Shown: positions 34,703 to 43,885 of the stretch, one piece after another | Position numbering within the stretch: the stretch's first letter is position 1 | Layout: every line of letters begins with the position of its first letter | NCBI GenBank assembly: GCA_965197555.1 | Contig: OZ240213.1 | Coordinates: 4,049,528-4,113,527 of the forward strand | Reading direction: 5' to 3' | Length of the DNA stretch: 64,000 nt | Origin: G965197555 sp965197555 | GTDB taxonomy: Bacteria > Chloroflexota > Dehalococcoidia > Lucifugimonadales > UBA3495 | Notes under the pieces: model-generated | What the model was told of the DNA's origin: nothing | The model's input: only the letters and a program-made list of their open reading frames with translations | Database searches by the model: none | Made by a program: the position numbers and the translations under genes

Positions 34703-34786
34703 ATGGCAAGAACCAACCCCAACAAGCTCAACGAGTTCAACCATGCCGAGGACCCGGCCCGGCGGTTGCTAGAGCAGTTGGGTTAG
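34703..34786 (+). pseudogene. hsdR: hsdR N-terminal stub (copy 1)
   Basis: NPNKLNEFNHAEDPARRLLE then QLG and TAG. The same opening (KLNEFNHSEEPARRLL) starts the second hsdR remnant at 35,589. Only 27 codons, three bases after the preceding gene. Confidence 0.55.
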
Positions 34787-34816
34787 GTTACGACCCGTAA
34801 ACGGGAGGAGGGCGCG

Positions 34817-35182
34817 ATGCAAGATGTTACGTCGGTACGTTGGATGGTAACCTTCTACCACTCGGAAGGAGGGTGGCGCGGCGAACCCGATTTCCCGAAG
34901 GTTGACTTCTGGCATCCCGACAAGAAAGCCTCGATGGAGGCAGGGTCCCGCGTCCTCCAAGAATTGAAGGATCGCGGCGACAATCGCGACTGGAAAGCGG
35001 CGGGGCATCCTGACCCCTCCGCAGTCAGCTCCGGTCAACACCCTGGCGGTCAATGGATACTGCCCCTTCTGCCACCAAAGATATTCGACCCGGCTAAAGT
35101 GCCTCCAATGGACCTTAGCGATGAGGAGTGGGATGCTTTTGACCGCGCTCTCCGGGAAAGCCGTGGGAGGAGCGAATCGTGA
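34817..35182 (+). CDS. Probable antitoxin partner of the PIN protein
   Basis: 121 residues; GGAGGAGGGC upstream of the ATG. The N-terminal half has a compact W/F-rich segment (WMVTFYHSEGGWRGEPDF). The C-terminal tail (MDLSDEEWDAFDRALRESRG) is the kind of acidic helix that antitoxins wrap around PIN toxins. It has no RHH, AbrB or Phd motif, so it belongs to no antitoxin family I know. Its stop overlaps the PIN gene start (GTGA). Role inferred from gene order. Confidence 0.5.
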   Translation: MQDVTSVRWMVTFYHSEGGWRGEPDFPKVDFWHPDKKASMEAGSRVLQELKDRGDNRDWKAAGHPDPSAVSSGQHPGGQWILPLLPPKIFDPAKVPPMDLSDEEWDAFDRALRESRGRSES

Positions 35183-35592
35183 CTTCGCCCGTCTCAATGG
35201 TGGTTGCAGACAGCAATATAGTGTCTTACATCGCCAGGAGGTCTCCCATTGCAGAGTATTATCTGCCTCACTTGGAGTGTCGCCAGGTTGTAATATCTTT
35301 CCAAACGTGGGAGGAAGCCTTGTTCGGGGCTCACCTCGCTGGCTGGGGTGAGAGGCGCGTGGATGCTCTGAAGCAGCAGATGGGTCAATACCAGGTGCAT
35401 TGGCCTGACCTTGAACTGGTTGATTTGTGTGCCCGGTTGCGGGCCGAACGCCGTGCCGCCGGATGGGAGATCGAACTGGCCGACGCCTGGGTTGCAGCCA
35501 CCGCTCTGTACTTGGACTGTCCGCTTGCGTCCCACGACGGCGACTTTGACGGCATCCCCAACCTGGAACTGATAAGGGCGCCGACGCCATGA
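35179..35592 (+). CDS. PIN-domain toxin (VapC-like)
   Basis: 137-residue RNase of the PIN fold. Acidic metal-binding residues: Asp in VVADSNIVSYIARR, Glu in FQTWEEALFGAH, Asp in ELADAWVAATAL, Asp in LASHDGDFDGIPNL. GTG start at 35,179 overlaps the upstream gene by four bases. Its own stop overlaps the ATG of an hsdR remnant by four bases. VapC-type toxins cleave tRNA or rRNA. Intact. Confidence 0.85.
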   Translation: MTSPVSMVVADSNIVSYIARRSPIAEYYLPHLECRQVVISFQTWEEALFGAHLAGWGERRVDALKQQMGQYQVHWPDLELVDLCARLRAERRAAGWEIELADAWVAATALYLDCPLASHDGDFDGIPNLELIRAPTP

Positions 35593-35757
35593 CCACCCCC
35601 GCCAAGCTCAACGAGTTCAATCACTCCGAGGAGCCGGCCCGGCGGTTGCTGGCGCGGTTGGGGTGGACTTACGCGCCCCGGGAGGCGCTTGGCGGTAGAG
35701 CGGGGTAATGAGCGGGAGGTGTTGCTGAAGGGGCGGCTGCGAGCCGCCTGGCGGGGC
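35589..35757 (+). pseudogene. hsdR: hsdR N-terminal fragment (copy 2)
   Basis: AKLNEFNHSEEPARRLLARL, GWTYAPREALG is the head of a type I restriction endonuclease. At about 35,690 the frame changes and continues RLAVERGNEREVLLKGRLRA before homology ends at an insertion-element fragment. The ATG overlaps the PIN stop (ATGA). A C-terminal hsdR piece is found at 40.6 kb in the same orientation. Confidence 0.7.
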
Positions 35758-35969
35758 GGCCACACCGCCCGATTGAGCACCTCATGATAGCGGGCGTAGT
35801 CGAGGTGGTCGCTGAGTCCCATGACGCGCAGCGCCGCGGCCACGGTGCGTTGGCCCGGGGCCAGTATCGCGCCGGCCAGCAGGATTTGGGCTTTCAGCCA
35901 AGTCGGGCTGCGAAACAGCGCGGCGAAGGGATGGAGTACGGGTAAAATGGCATCGGGCAGGGTGAGCAT
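35757..35969 (-). pseudogene. DDE transposase N-terminal fragment
   Basis: DAILPVLHPFAALFRSPTWL, KAQILLAGAILAPGQRTVAA, ALRVMGLSDHLDYARYHEVL, NRAVW: the conserved head of an IS701/IS4-like transposase different from the IS701 copies above. It stops where the hsdR fragment starts. Confidence 0.6.
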
Positions 35970-36061
35970 GGCTGGACCTTCCGTGAGAAGTGGGTTTAGG
36001 CCAGCTTACCCTGTCTTTTTACTTTTCCTAACTTTTGCGCAAAGTCCAGTCAAAGTTGACG

Positions 36062-36526
36062 CTTGACCTGGATAGCGGGCTGGTTCTTGTTGCGCTGGTA
36101 CAGTTCCCGAAGAGTGCCTAGCTGAAGGGGAGGAACAGACCTGACCGTACCAGCCTGGCCATCGCAGTAGCCAGTACTTGCCGTCGGTGAGGACGCCAAT
36201 GCGACCCGGCCGGCTTCTACAGACTGCTTCAAGTAGCCATCGAGCTGCGTCACGTGGTCGGGATGAACATTGGCCCGGGTGACGATGTGCTGCTTCGACT
36301 CTAAGAGGGGGTCCTGGGCGGGCAGTTCCACTGCCTTCCGGAAGGAATCGGACGGAGGGATTTCCTCTCGGCTCTCCTCGGTCCTAGCCAGACAAGTGAT
36401 GGTTAGGAAGGTGCGGACCGCGCTGGTGATGTTGGCTTCGGGTTTTGGGGCCTCGTGTCAGCGCAACATCTCAACGGCTGCCGCAGTGATGCTCTGGTCG
36501 TCATAGCGCGACTCGGGAACGGTCAT
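36062..36526 (-). pseudogene. Nuclease-domain head of a type IIG-like R-M protein
   Basis: ITSAVRTFLTITCLARTEES, SDSFRKAVELPAQDPLLESK, HPDHVTQLDGYLKQSVEAGR, VRSVPP. This order resembles the N-terminal PD-(D/E)XK domain of large fused restriction-methyltransferases (LESK would be the E-x-K motif). A TGA interrupts the frame at 36,458-36,460 and the methyltransferase part is missing. Confidence 0.5.
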
Positions 36527-36620
36527 GGGTCTTACATCCATAGCCGGTGGCAATCAGGCCGATTTGAAGTTAGTTGTAGGGATTCCTCGCCTCTCGACCT
36601 GTCAAGTACATGAGTCCGCC

Positions 36621-36723
36621 GTAACTGTTCAGAGTTGGTGACTGAATGGAGATACGACCGCTCATCCTGATCGCAGCGGAGCGGAGTCGAAGGAGAGATT
36701 TCCCCTCAAGCCTGAACAGTTAC
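36621..36723. mobile_element. 103-bp MITE with IS66-type ends
   Basis: Begins GTAACTGTTCAGAG and ends CTGAACAGTTAC. The 12-bp ends are identical to the right end of the IS66 element at 38,654-40,109 and differ by one base from its left end. No coding capacity. Confidence 0.75.
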
Positions 36724-36731
36724 AGGGTCAG

Positions 36732-38570
36732 CTATCGCGAGCGGTTCGTGCGTCTGGTAGGAGTGTCTGCAATGTAGCCTGAGAGGTTGAGAGCGGTGTG
36801 TATCAGGCCGGTGTGTGAATACGCTTGGGGAAAGTTGCCCAGTTGCCGGTTGGAGTCCCTGTCAATCATTTCGGCGAAGAGGCCCAGATGGTTGGCATGA
36901 CGTGTAATCATTTCATGGAAGTAATCGAAAGCCCGGTCGGTCTGCCCGGTGTAGATGAGGTTTCCAATCAGCCAGAAACTGAGCAGGGTGAAAGCGCCTT
37001 CTGGCTGGCCTTCCAACCCGTCGTCCGTTTCCTCCGGGAGATAGCGCCAGACCAGTGGGCCGTCGGTCAGTTCTCTTTCGATGGCGTCCAGATTTTGCCG
37101 GACGCGGGGGTCGTCGCGCGAGACCAGGCCCATAAAAGGAATTGCCAGGTTGGAGGCGTCCAGGACATCGTTACCGTACCGCTGCCGGAATGCCTGCTTG
37201 ACGGAACTCCATCCCGAATCCAGAATCTCGTATTTGATGCCGTCAGCAGCCAGAGACCAGCGACGGTACAATTGGCGATGCCCCATAGCGGCGGCGATAT
37301 ATGCCGCATAGTCTAGAGCCGCCCAGCACATCACCTTGGAATAAACGAAGTGTTGCTGTTCTCCGCGCACCTCCCAGACACCCCGGTCCTTTCGGCGCCA
37401 ATTGTCCATAACGGTCTCGGCCAGGGAATTCACCAACTCCCAGGCTTCCGCCGGTATCGTTCCATGAAGCACGAGCAAGGAATGTATGGAGAGAATGACC
37501 TCTCCGAAAACGTCCATCTGAATATGCTCCGCCGCGGCGTTGCCGATGCGGACGGGGCGGGAATTCTCATACCCTTTCAGATGGTCGAGAGTGTACTCCC
37601 GGAGCGATGAATCGGGGCTGATGCCATAAACGATGCGGGTCCTGCGGCGGTGCAACTGGCACTGTTCCAACAGCCAGTGGATGTAGCGGTCGGCCCCGTA
37701 AGTGTCACCCAGGCGATATAGCACATCCACCGTGAAGCTCGTGTCGCGCAGCCAGGAGAAACGGTAGTCCCAGTTGCGCGAACCGCCAATGGTCTCCGGC
37801 AGGCTGGTGGTCGGCGCGGCGACGATAGCTCCCGTGCGCCGATAGATCATGAGGTGAAGTACCAGGAAAGAACGGACAACGGCGTCGCGCCAAAGTCCAT
37901 CGTAAGCCATCCCGGCTACCAACTCTTGCCAGTAGCGCCGGGTGAGGTCCAGTTTCTCCGCAGTGCGGAGCCGTTCGAGGCTGGCAGGACCACCGTATGC
38001 CAGGACAAAGGTCGCGGTCTCTCCTTCGGCCAGAGTGAAATCACAGGTGACGCCGCGGTCGTCGAAGGGGAGCGGGATGTTGGCAAAGAGGAACAGGGTC
38101 TGACCGCCTCCCCGGGCTTCGACTGCGCCGACGGATGGGATGCCGCGCAGCGGACGAAAACCGGGAAGAGTCCGGGCGTAATCGTGCCGGGGCTGGAAGT
38201 CGCAGCGAAGTTCCACCTCCCCGGTGTGGCATGTAACTATTCGGTGAATTTCCGGAGGGTTACTCGGCAGCGTATCCGGTTTGCCGTCGCGGTCATCATC
38301 CGAAATTGGCATGAAGTCAGTGATGGATACTGTGCCCGTGCCGGTCCTGAACGTGGTTTCAAGAATGTTGGTGTCGGCAAGGTATTCCTGCCGCGCCTCA
38401 AGACCGGGGCCGACGGGACTGATCCGGAACCGCCCCCCAACTTCGGGGTCGAGGATGGCGCCGAAGACGCTGGGAGAGTCGAAGCGGGGGAAGCAACACC
38501 AGTTGATCGAGCCGTCGGTCCCGACAAGCGCCGCCGAGGACATGTCACCGATCAGTCCGTATTCGTACAT
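36732..38570 (-). CDS. Glycoside hydrolase family 15 (glucoamylase/trehalase-like)
   Basis: 612-residue cytosolic enzyme, probably hydrolysing alpha-glucosides such as trehalose or maltodextrin. The N-terminal beta domain starts YGLIGDMSSAALVGTDGSIN, WCCFPRFDSPSVFGAILD. The alpha/alpha-barrel follows: AAPTTSLPETIGGSRNWDYR, FSWLRDTSFTVDVLYRLG, AAEHIQMDVFGEVILSIHSL, and near the end GLFAEMIDRDSNRQLGNFPQ, AYSHTGLIHTA. Full family length, no signal peptide, no frameshift. The ribosome site is weak. Flanked by an IS66-type MITE on one side and IS66 on the other, yet intact. Confidence 0.93.
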   Translation of the reverse strand: MYEYGLIGDMSSAALVGTDGSINWCCFPRFDSPSVFGAILDPEVGGRFRISPVGPGLEARQEYLADTNILETTFRTGTGTVSITDFMPISDDDRDGKPDTLPSNPPEIHRIVTCHTGEVELRCDFQPRHDYARTLPGFRPLRGIPSVGAVEARGGGQTLFLFANIPLPFDDRGVTCDFTLAEGETATFVLAYGGPASLERLRTAEKLDLTRRYWQELVAGMAYDGLWRDAVVRSFLVLHLMIYRRTGAIVAAPTTSLPETIGGSRNWDYRFSWLRDTSFTVDVLYRLGDTYGADRYIHWLLEQCQLHRRRTRIVYGISPDSSLREYTLDHLKGYENSRPVRIGNAAAEHIQMDVFGEVILSIHSLLVLHGTIPAEAWELVNSLAETVMDNWRRKDRGVWEVRGEQQHFVYSKVMCWAALDYAAYIAAAMGHRQLYRRWSLAADGIKYEILDSGWSSVKQAFRQRYGNDVLDASNLAIPFMGLVSRDDPRVRQNLDAIERELTDGPLVWRYLPEETDDGLEGQPEGAFTLLSFWLIGNLIYTGQTDRAFDYFHEMITRHANHLGLFAEMIDRDSNRQLGNFPQAYSHTGLIHTALNLSGYIADTPTRRTNRSR

Positions 38571-38653
38571 CTTTAGAATAAATTCGGAGCTATTCGCGGG
38601 CAGTGGCTACTCTATCACCGGGGTCAGGTGATATCCAACGAACGCCCATTTCT

Positions 38654-40109
38654 GTAAGTGTTCAGAGTGGGGCAGGTAGGGGCTTGGAGAGGACGGACTG
38701 TAGGGCGCGGTAGGGGTTGCGTTCTTGCAGGCGCCAGGTGCCGAACAAAGAAGTCAAGATGCTCTTGGTATCGCTTCCCTGGCCCGAACGGGTGCCCCCG
38801 CTGATCTTCCGGCTCACCACCGGCGGACGCAGGCTCCGCTCGGCCGCGTTGTTGTCCGCAGCCGATTGGGGCTCGGCGACGAAGGTAAACAACTCGGGCA
38901 AGAACCGTTCCACTCGCTGGCATAGCACCCGCATGGGCGCGTCGCCGGCCAGGTAAGGGTGGCAGATAGACCATAGTTGCTGCTGGTAGCGCTGTTGTTG
39001 CTTTACCCGCCGGGACCGTTGCACCGTGTCCGGCAGTCCCGGGTCTGGTCCGGGCCAAGCCCGGGCTTGGCCGTACACCTCCCGCACCTGTTGGGACCAT
39101 TCGGCCAGGTTTTGGTGTTGAGGGTATTGCTCATTCAATTTGTGGATGTCCCGCAGCAGATGGACCCAGCAACGCTGGTGCGGTCCCTGGTACACGTTGT
39201 AGGCTCCGTAGAAGTCGCTGACCAACACCCCCTCGAACTCATCCCCCAACACCTCCTCCACCACCGTCCGGCCCCGGCTGGGCCGGTAGAGAAAGTAGCG
39301 AACCTGGGGAGTGCTGAAGCTCCAGAGATATCCGTTGCGGCCGTCTTCCCGCCAACCCGTCTCGTCCCCGTACACCACCGGGCTGGCTCGAATCTCTTGG
39401 CGCAGCCGTCGTACTCCTCCCGGCCCCGCTCCGCCAATCCACGGACCAAAGCCACCAGTTCCCCCACGCTGAGGCGCAGGCCAAAGCACCACTTCAGATA
39501 GCATTGAATCACTCGGAAGGGGAGCCGGCACTCCTCCCTCAATACGCTTACTTCGCTCTGCACCGAGATGCCCACCCGTCGCCGGCCCGCGGTCAGGGAG
39601 TTCCAATCCGGTTCGGGAGTCCACCGCTTCCGGCACTTGGGGCAGGCCCGTTCCAATACCAGGTGTTCGGTCACCCGCGCCCGCACCCGGGGCAGGGTAA
39701 TCACCTGGCGGCTGCCGCACACCCTCCCGTCCAGCAGCGGGACCTGGCAGTCCGGGCAACTGGCGGTGGCGTGCTCCACCCGGTGGGTGGGCTCCTCCCT
39801 AAGCCGGGCGAAACCGTGGGTCCGCTTCTTCCGTTCCTTCCTAGGACGGTCCGGCCGGTTGGCCTTGACCCACGAGGGCGGTTCCGGCTTCTTCACCGCA
39901 GCGGATGGTGGCTTCTGTTGGCCTTCCAACTCTGCTATCCGCGCTTCCAAGGCCGCGGCGTGCCTGAGAAGTTGACCAACGAGTTCAACCAACTCCTCTC
40001 GGGAGAGCCCTGCTAAATCCAAATTCAGGTCCATGCCTACAGTCTACCCGGCGCGTCTGGTTTTTCATTCGTGCCCCTGACGCAGTTTCAGACCAGTCTG
40101 AACAGTTAC
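38654..40109 (-). mobile_element. IS66-family element
   Basis: 1,456-bp element with ends GTAAGTGTTCAG (left) and the complement of GTAACTGTTCAG (right). It encodes one frameshifted transposase and lacks tnpA and tnpB of longer IS66 elements. Flanking 8-mers differ, so no target duplication is evident. It interrupts a protease gene. Confidence 0.8.
38662..40034 (-). pseudogene. IS66 transposase (TnpC), frameshifted
   Basis: N-terminal frame (start 40,034): leucine-rich helix ALEARIAELEGQQKPPSAA, the zinc motif (SCPDCQVPLLDG, ACPKCRKRW) and VIQCYLKWCFGLRLSVGELV. Near 39,400 the frame shifts. The second frame has RASPVVYGDETGWRED, GVLVSDFYGAYNVYQGPHQR, CWVHLLRDIHKL and AADNNAAERSLRPPVVSRK, the three DDE regions. 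A single indel restores an otherwise complete protein. Confidence 0.88.
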
Positions 40110-40544
40110 TCCCAATCAACCTGCTTGCCACAGCCAAGGATTATGAATCTCAATTCAGCGTCTGTGACTTCGTTGCTTTCCCCGGCTTTCCAGAGTGGTA
40201 CGACAAGCTCGAACAACGTCCGATCTTGAGGAGCGGAACAATCGCCAGCGATCCCAGGTATGACTATTCCAACGTGCCCGAATACAAGGGAGAATGCGTG
40301 GCTTACGAAGCCTTCTCCTACGGAGGCTCATCCGGAAGCCCTGTGTTTGCCGTGGAAAAGGGCCCGGAAGCCCGGCCCAGGCATTTCGTTCCCAGGATTC
40401 CGAGAATTAAAACTGCTAGGAATCAACGCGGGGCATTTGAACGTGGGAAGCAGCAACCCACAGCATTCAGGGATTTCCTACCTGTACAAGTCGTCTGCCA
40501 TACTCGACATCCTTGAAGCCACTTCAGGCGAAACGTCCGAATGA
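40110..40544 (+). pseudogene. Trypsin-like serine protease fragment
   Basis: FSVCDFVAFPGFPEWYDKLE, SGTIASDPRYDYSNVPEYKG, EAFSYGGSSGSPVFAVEKG (nucleophile Ser), then after a shift near 40,385 LKLLGINAGHLNVGSSN and SGISYLYKSSAILDIL. The catalytic His and Asp half was removed by the IS66 insertion. Possibly a defence-type trypsin domain, but context is lost. Confidence 0.6.
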
Positions 40545-40600
40545 GCGAATCACCCGCGACCTACCCCAACTACAAACACTCAGGCGTCCCTGGATAGACC

Positions 40601-41172
40601 ATGTACCCACCCAATGGTAAGTGTGGCGACTCAGAGGAGACAGATCCTGACAAGCTCCACGATCTGAAGATTACCCTGGAGCAGTACCAGGTCTACCCCT
40701 GGGAGCAGATTGACGAGTTCGTGGAGGCGTTCCTGAACGGCGCCGACCAGAGCAATCTCGCGCCAGGCTGGACACCTGCGTGGAGAAATACAAGAAGCTG
40801 GACGAGGACAGGCAGGTTGATTTCAAGAGTTCGGCCAAGGCCTTCACCAGGCTCTACGCCTTCCTGCATGCCCAGCTCTCCTGGACCGCGGCCGAGCTGG
40901 CCATATTCCTGAGCTTCCTGATCAGCAAGCTTCCCGACCCGGTGGAGGAGGACCTGTCCAAGGGAGTGCTGGATGCAGTGGAAATGGAGAGCTACCGGAT
41001 GGAGCAGAAGGCAGTCCAGAGCATCAGCCTAGCCGAGGAGGACGCAGAGATCGCCCCGGTTCGGCGCACCTGTGACCGCTGGCCGGAGCAAAATCTCCAA
41101 GATGCCGGCACGCTACACCAACCGTCCGGAAGCAGACATAGGCGCGGTCGCCAGATTGCTACCAGAAAGTGA
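40601..41172 (+). pseudogene. hsdR: hsdR C-terminal fragment
   Basis: YQVYPWEQIDEFVEAFLNGA, then after a frameshift near 40,775 EKYKKLDEDRQVDFKSSAKA, FTRLYAFLHAQLSW, LSFLISKLPDPVEEDLSKGV and AVQSISLAEEDAEIAPV. This is the conserved C-terminal helical domain of type I HsdR. The helicase and nuclease parts are absent. Confidence 0.75.
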
Positions 41173-41264
41173 GGATTAGGGAACGTGCCTAGAACTGAGT
41201 ACGAGAATAGAATCGCGGACCTGCTGTTGAGATCTGGTGCTTTTGTCCAGCAAGAGCCTCTTAT

Positions 41265-41829
41265 AGAGAGAAGCTAAAGGCATACCCCAAACAGATCATC
41301 GGCGGTCACTCATTGGTTGTAGCCGTTCTGAATGAATGCTGCGCATTGTACGATAGTTCCGTAATGGAAGTTGCCTTTGGAGCATGGCGATTCCAGGCAG
41401 GAACATGGACAAATCTCTGGGATGGTACGCCTGACGTCGACGGGCTATTCGGAAAATACCCCCATTGTTCAGGGATCCTCCATTCCACATGGAATTTTCA
41501 TCTCTTCATTCCCAACCCGGACACTGCAATTCCAGCGGACCCGTCACTATTCCAATTTGCCGACATAGCTGAGCCTGAGTTTCTCTCTAATGGATCAATC
41601 AACGCGTCAGCAGCGGCTCGACCTCCCAAGGAAGCTCATTTTTAAAAAATCCGCAACGCAACCATAAAAGGCTTACCTCCAGGAGGGATCCTCCTTGAAG
41701 GGGACTTCGAACTAATCGAGGAAGTAGACGGTATACCACAGTTCGTAATGCATGCAAAAGTCCCCTTCAACGTAGAGGAGAACACCATCGTTTCCAAGCA
41801 AGTTGGTTCCCACAGAAAGCAGGTGTGAA
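41265..41829 (+). pseudogene. Unrecognised gene broken at a homopolymer
   Basis: Frame 1 (AYPKQIIGGHSLVVAVLNEC, VMEVAFGAWRFQAGTWTNLW, ILHSTWNFHLFIPNPDTAIP, FQFADIAEPEFLSNGS) ends in TTTTTAAAAAA at about 41,640. The next frame continues IRNATIKGLPPGGILLEGDF, ELIEEVDGIPQFVMHAKVPF to TGA near 41,829. It reads as one beta-rich protein split by a one-base slip. No start, no family known. Confidence 0.4.
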
Positions 41830-42047
41830 ACTCATCCACCTAACGAATACCGAAGGTAAGCCGCCAGCCCGTCAGCCGCAGTTCGCTGACCAAGAATTAC
41901 CATCAATGAGGAAGCTGATCAATTAACGTGACCACCCTCCGCTCAATCCGAGGCCGGATCACTGACTCGATCAAGGCCAAGCCAGCACGGAACAATTTAC
42001 CTCCGCCTTTTACACTCCGTCTGCTGTAAGGAACTGCTGGCAGGTCA
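41830..42047. other. Intergenic between convergent genes
   Basis: No gene or clear terminator. Confidence 0.35.
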
Positions 42048-43079
42048 TTATGGATGTTCTTCGAGGCTATCGGGGACTTCGTGCATTGTGCCGGCCAACA
42101 ACTCTTTCTGCTCATTCGCGAAAATCTCTAACAGTTCTTGAACCTCCGTGAGCCGCGTTGACCGCTCCTGATCTTGAAGACCACTGTCGGCTGCAATCCT
42201 GGTTAAGGCGAGGTGCAGATACATTTTGGCAGATTCGAAATCTCCCACATCACGGGCAGACCACGCCAACACCGAAAGGCCAAAGTGGGGCATATCTTCT
42301 TCAAATGTGGTAGCAATTTTCGCGAAGTGCTTACGGAGGGGCTCCCAAGATGAGGAAGGGTCTTTTGACCCCAGCAGCGAGGACGAAAGGTGGGTAAGAC
42401 CGCGTTCCTGAAGTTCGGCCTCGATCCTCTGCCCAGTGGTGACATGGAAAAGGCCTTGGATCGCCGCGTCCCTAATCGAAGAAAGCACTTGCGGTAAGTA
42501 CTGAAACCCCACTCCAGCTGTAAAACTACCGGGTTGACCTGATAACGGAGCCACGATCCCGCGTCTCAGAAGAAGGGCCGAAGTGTCCCACGGAACGATG
42601 TCCGTTACGAACTTCCGGAGTTCATCGTCGAGAGAATCTCTCTCGAATCCGTCCTTCGTGTGGTAGGTGATCGAGTTTGTAGCTGGTAGGTCTCCTTTAA
42701 CCAGCTCCTCGGTCACTCGCACCAAGAATATTGCATCAGGCTCGCTGGGGGGCCAGGAGTCCACAGGCACAAGCAGTGCATAAACCGGAATCGGCTGCCT
42801 GTCCCAATACTCCAAGTGTCTCCTGTCGAAAGAGTAGCGGGCAGTGCGCTCCTCGCCTTCAACTCTAACTGAGGAACTTGGAATCGCCTTTACCTGCACC
42901 CAAAAGTGCAGGTATGGCACACCGTCCACTATTGACTCACAGTACAGATCGATCCCGATATCTGTACCTTCGGCAACTGGCCTAACCAAACACATCCGGC
43001 TGAGCCAAGTCGATGCTAGAGCCTGAGCAAAGTTACCTTTAAGACGATTCACATCAACTGAGGGCATTCTCCATCCCAC
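42048..43079 (-). CDS. DUF4365-domain protein (PD-(D/E)XK-like nuclease)
   Basis: 343 residues. Residues 10-60 contain LKGNFAQALASTWLSRMCLV, GTDIGIDLYCES and LHFWVQVKAIPSSS; the D-x-D and Q-V-K pattern is the restriction-endonuclease-like core of DUF4365. The domain continues with YWDRQPIPVYALLVPVDSWP and IFLVRVTEELVKG. Residues 150-343 are helical, perhaps TPR-like, and unassigned. A start at ATG 43,067 (MPSVDVNR) with GGATGGAG just before it is an alternative. DUF4365 proteins often occur in defence loci; here it stands alone between R-M remnants. Confidence 0.72.
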   Translation of the reverse strand: MGWRMPSVDVNRLKGNFAQALASTWLSRMCLVRPVAEGTDIGIDLYCESIVDGVPYLHFWVQVKAIPSSSVRVEGEERTARYSFDRRHLEYWDRQPIPVYALLVPVDSWPPSEPDAIFLVRVTEELVKGDLPATNSITYHTKDGFERDSLDDELRKFVTDIVPWDTSALLLRRGIVAPLSGQPGSFTAGVGFQYLPQVLSSIRDAAIQGLFHVTTGQRIEAELQERGLTHLSSSLLGSKDPSSSWEPLRKHFAKIATTFEEDMPHFGLSVLAWSARDVGDFESAKMYLHLALTRIAADSGLQDQERSTRLTEVQELLEIFANEQKELLAGTMHEVPDSLEEHP

Positions 43080-43242
43080 TCGTGGGCGATAGCAGCTTGA
43101 ATATAGGGCACTAAGCTAACGCGCACTTCCTCCCGACAATAAATCCCTCAGGTAGTGTCGTCAATTTGAGCCGATAGCGGTAGGTTGCTGCGGTTAATGA
43201 GAGTGTGGGAGCGCTTGCAGCCTCTTTCTACTTACCCCTTAC

Positions 43243-43885
43243 CCCGAATCCACCGAAGGACACCGATGGACGGCGTGAGGACAGCGGAAGGGGGATGAGG
43301 GAGCTACAGGGGAGATGGCCTGGGTTCCGTTGGGGTAGATGGGAGGTCGCGGGACGGTCTTCAGTCGCCGGACAGGGTCCCTATGGCCGTCTGCGGGAGC
43401 TGCGATGCGCGGGATGGCTAGAGAGTACGCGGCCGGGAACTCCTGCGGGCCGACGGACGTGCCCCCAGCGAAAGCTGCGTAGGAAGGTCCCGAGGGTAGA
43501 TGGCGCCTTGACTGCGCAACCGAGAACACCGGCCGTCCCACCGGCCGCAGCGCATCGGCGTCTTCGATGCAGTCGTCGCCAGCCAGCGCAGTGGCGACCA
43601 GCGTCAGCATCTTGTCCCCCCTGTTGGCCCGCCCTGGCGCGCCGTCGAGGTCAAGTTGATGGTCGACGAGTTCCCGCAGGCCCAGGTGCCGGGCGAGGGT
43701 GGCCACCAGGCGGTGGTCGTCAAAGGCTATGCGGATACGGTCGGGATTGTTCTGTGGCAGCATCTGTTGGGTGCTCCTTGTTTCCGGGCGGGTTTCTGTT
43801 CCAAAACCATTATCCCAGATTCAGAGGGAGCCCCCTCCGGTTTCTTCAAGGGCTGTCCCCAAGGCCGTCCTTCGGTGGATTCGGG
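43243..43885 (-). mobile_element. IS1380 deletion derivative with perfect 19-bp ends
   Basis: Ends are CCCGAATCCACCGAAGGAC and its exact complement at 43,867-43,885. Inside, the reverse strand encodes the transposase head (start 43,763: RIRIAFDDHRLVATLARHLG, LRELVDHQLDLDGAPGRANR, GDKMLTLVATALAGDDCIED) to about residue 75. It then loses frame and most of the gene. 643 bp instead of about 1.6-1.7 kb. Confidence 0.75.
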
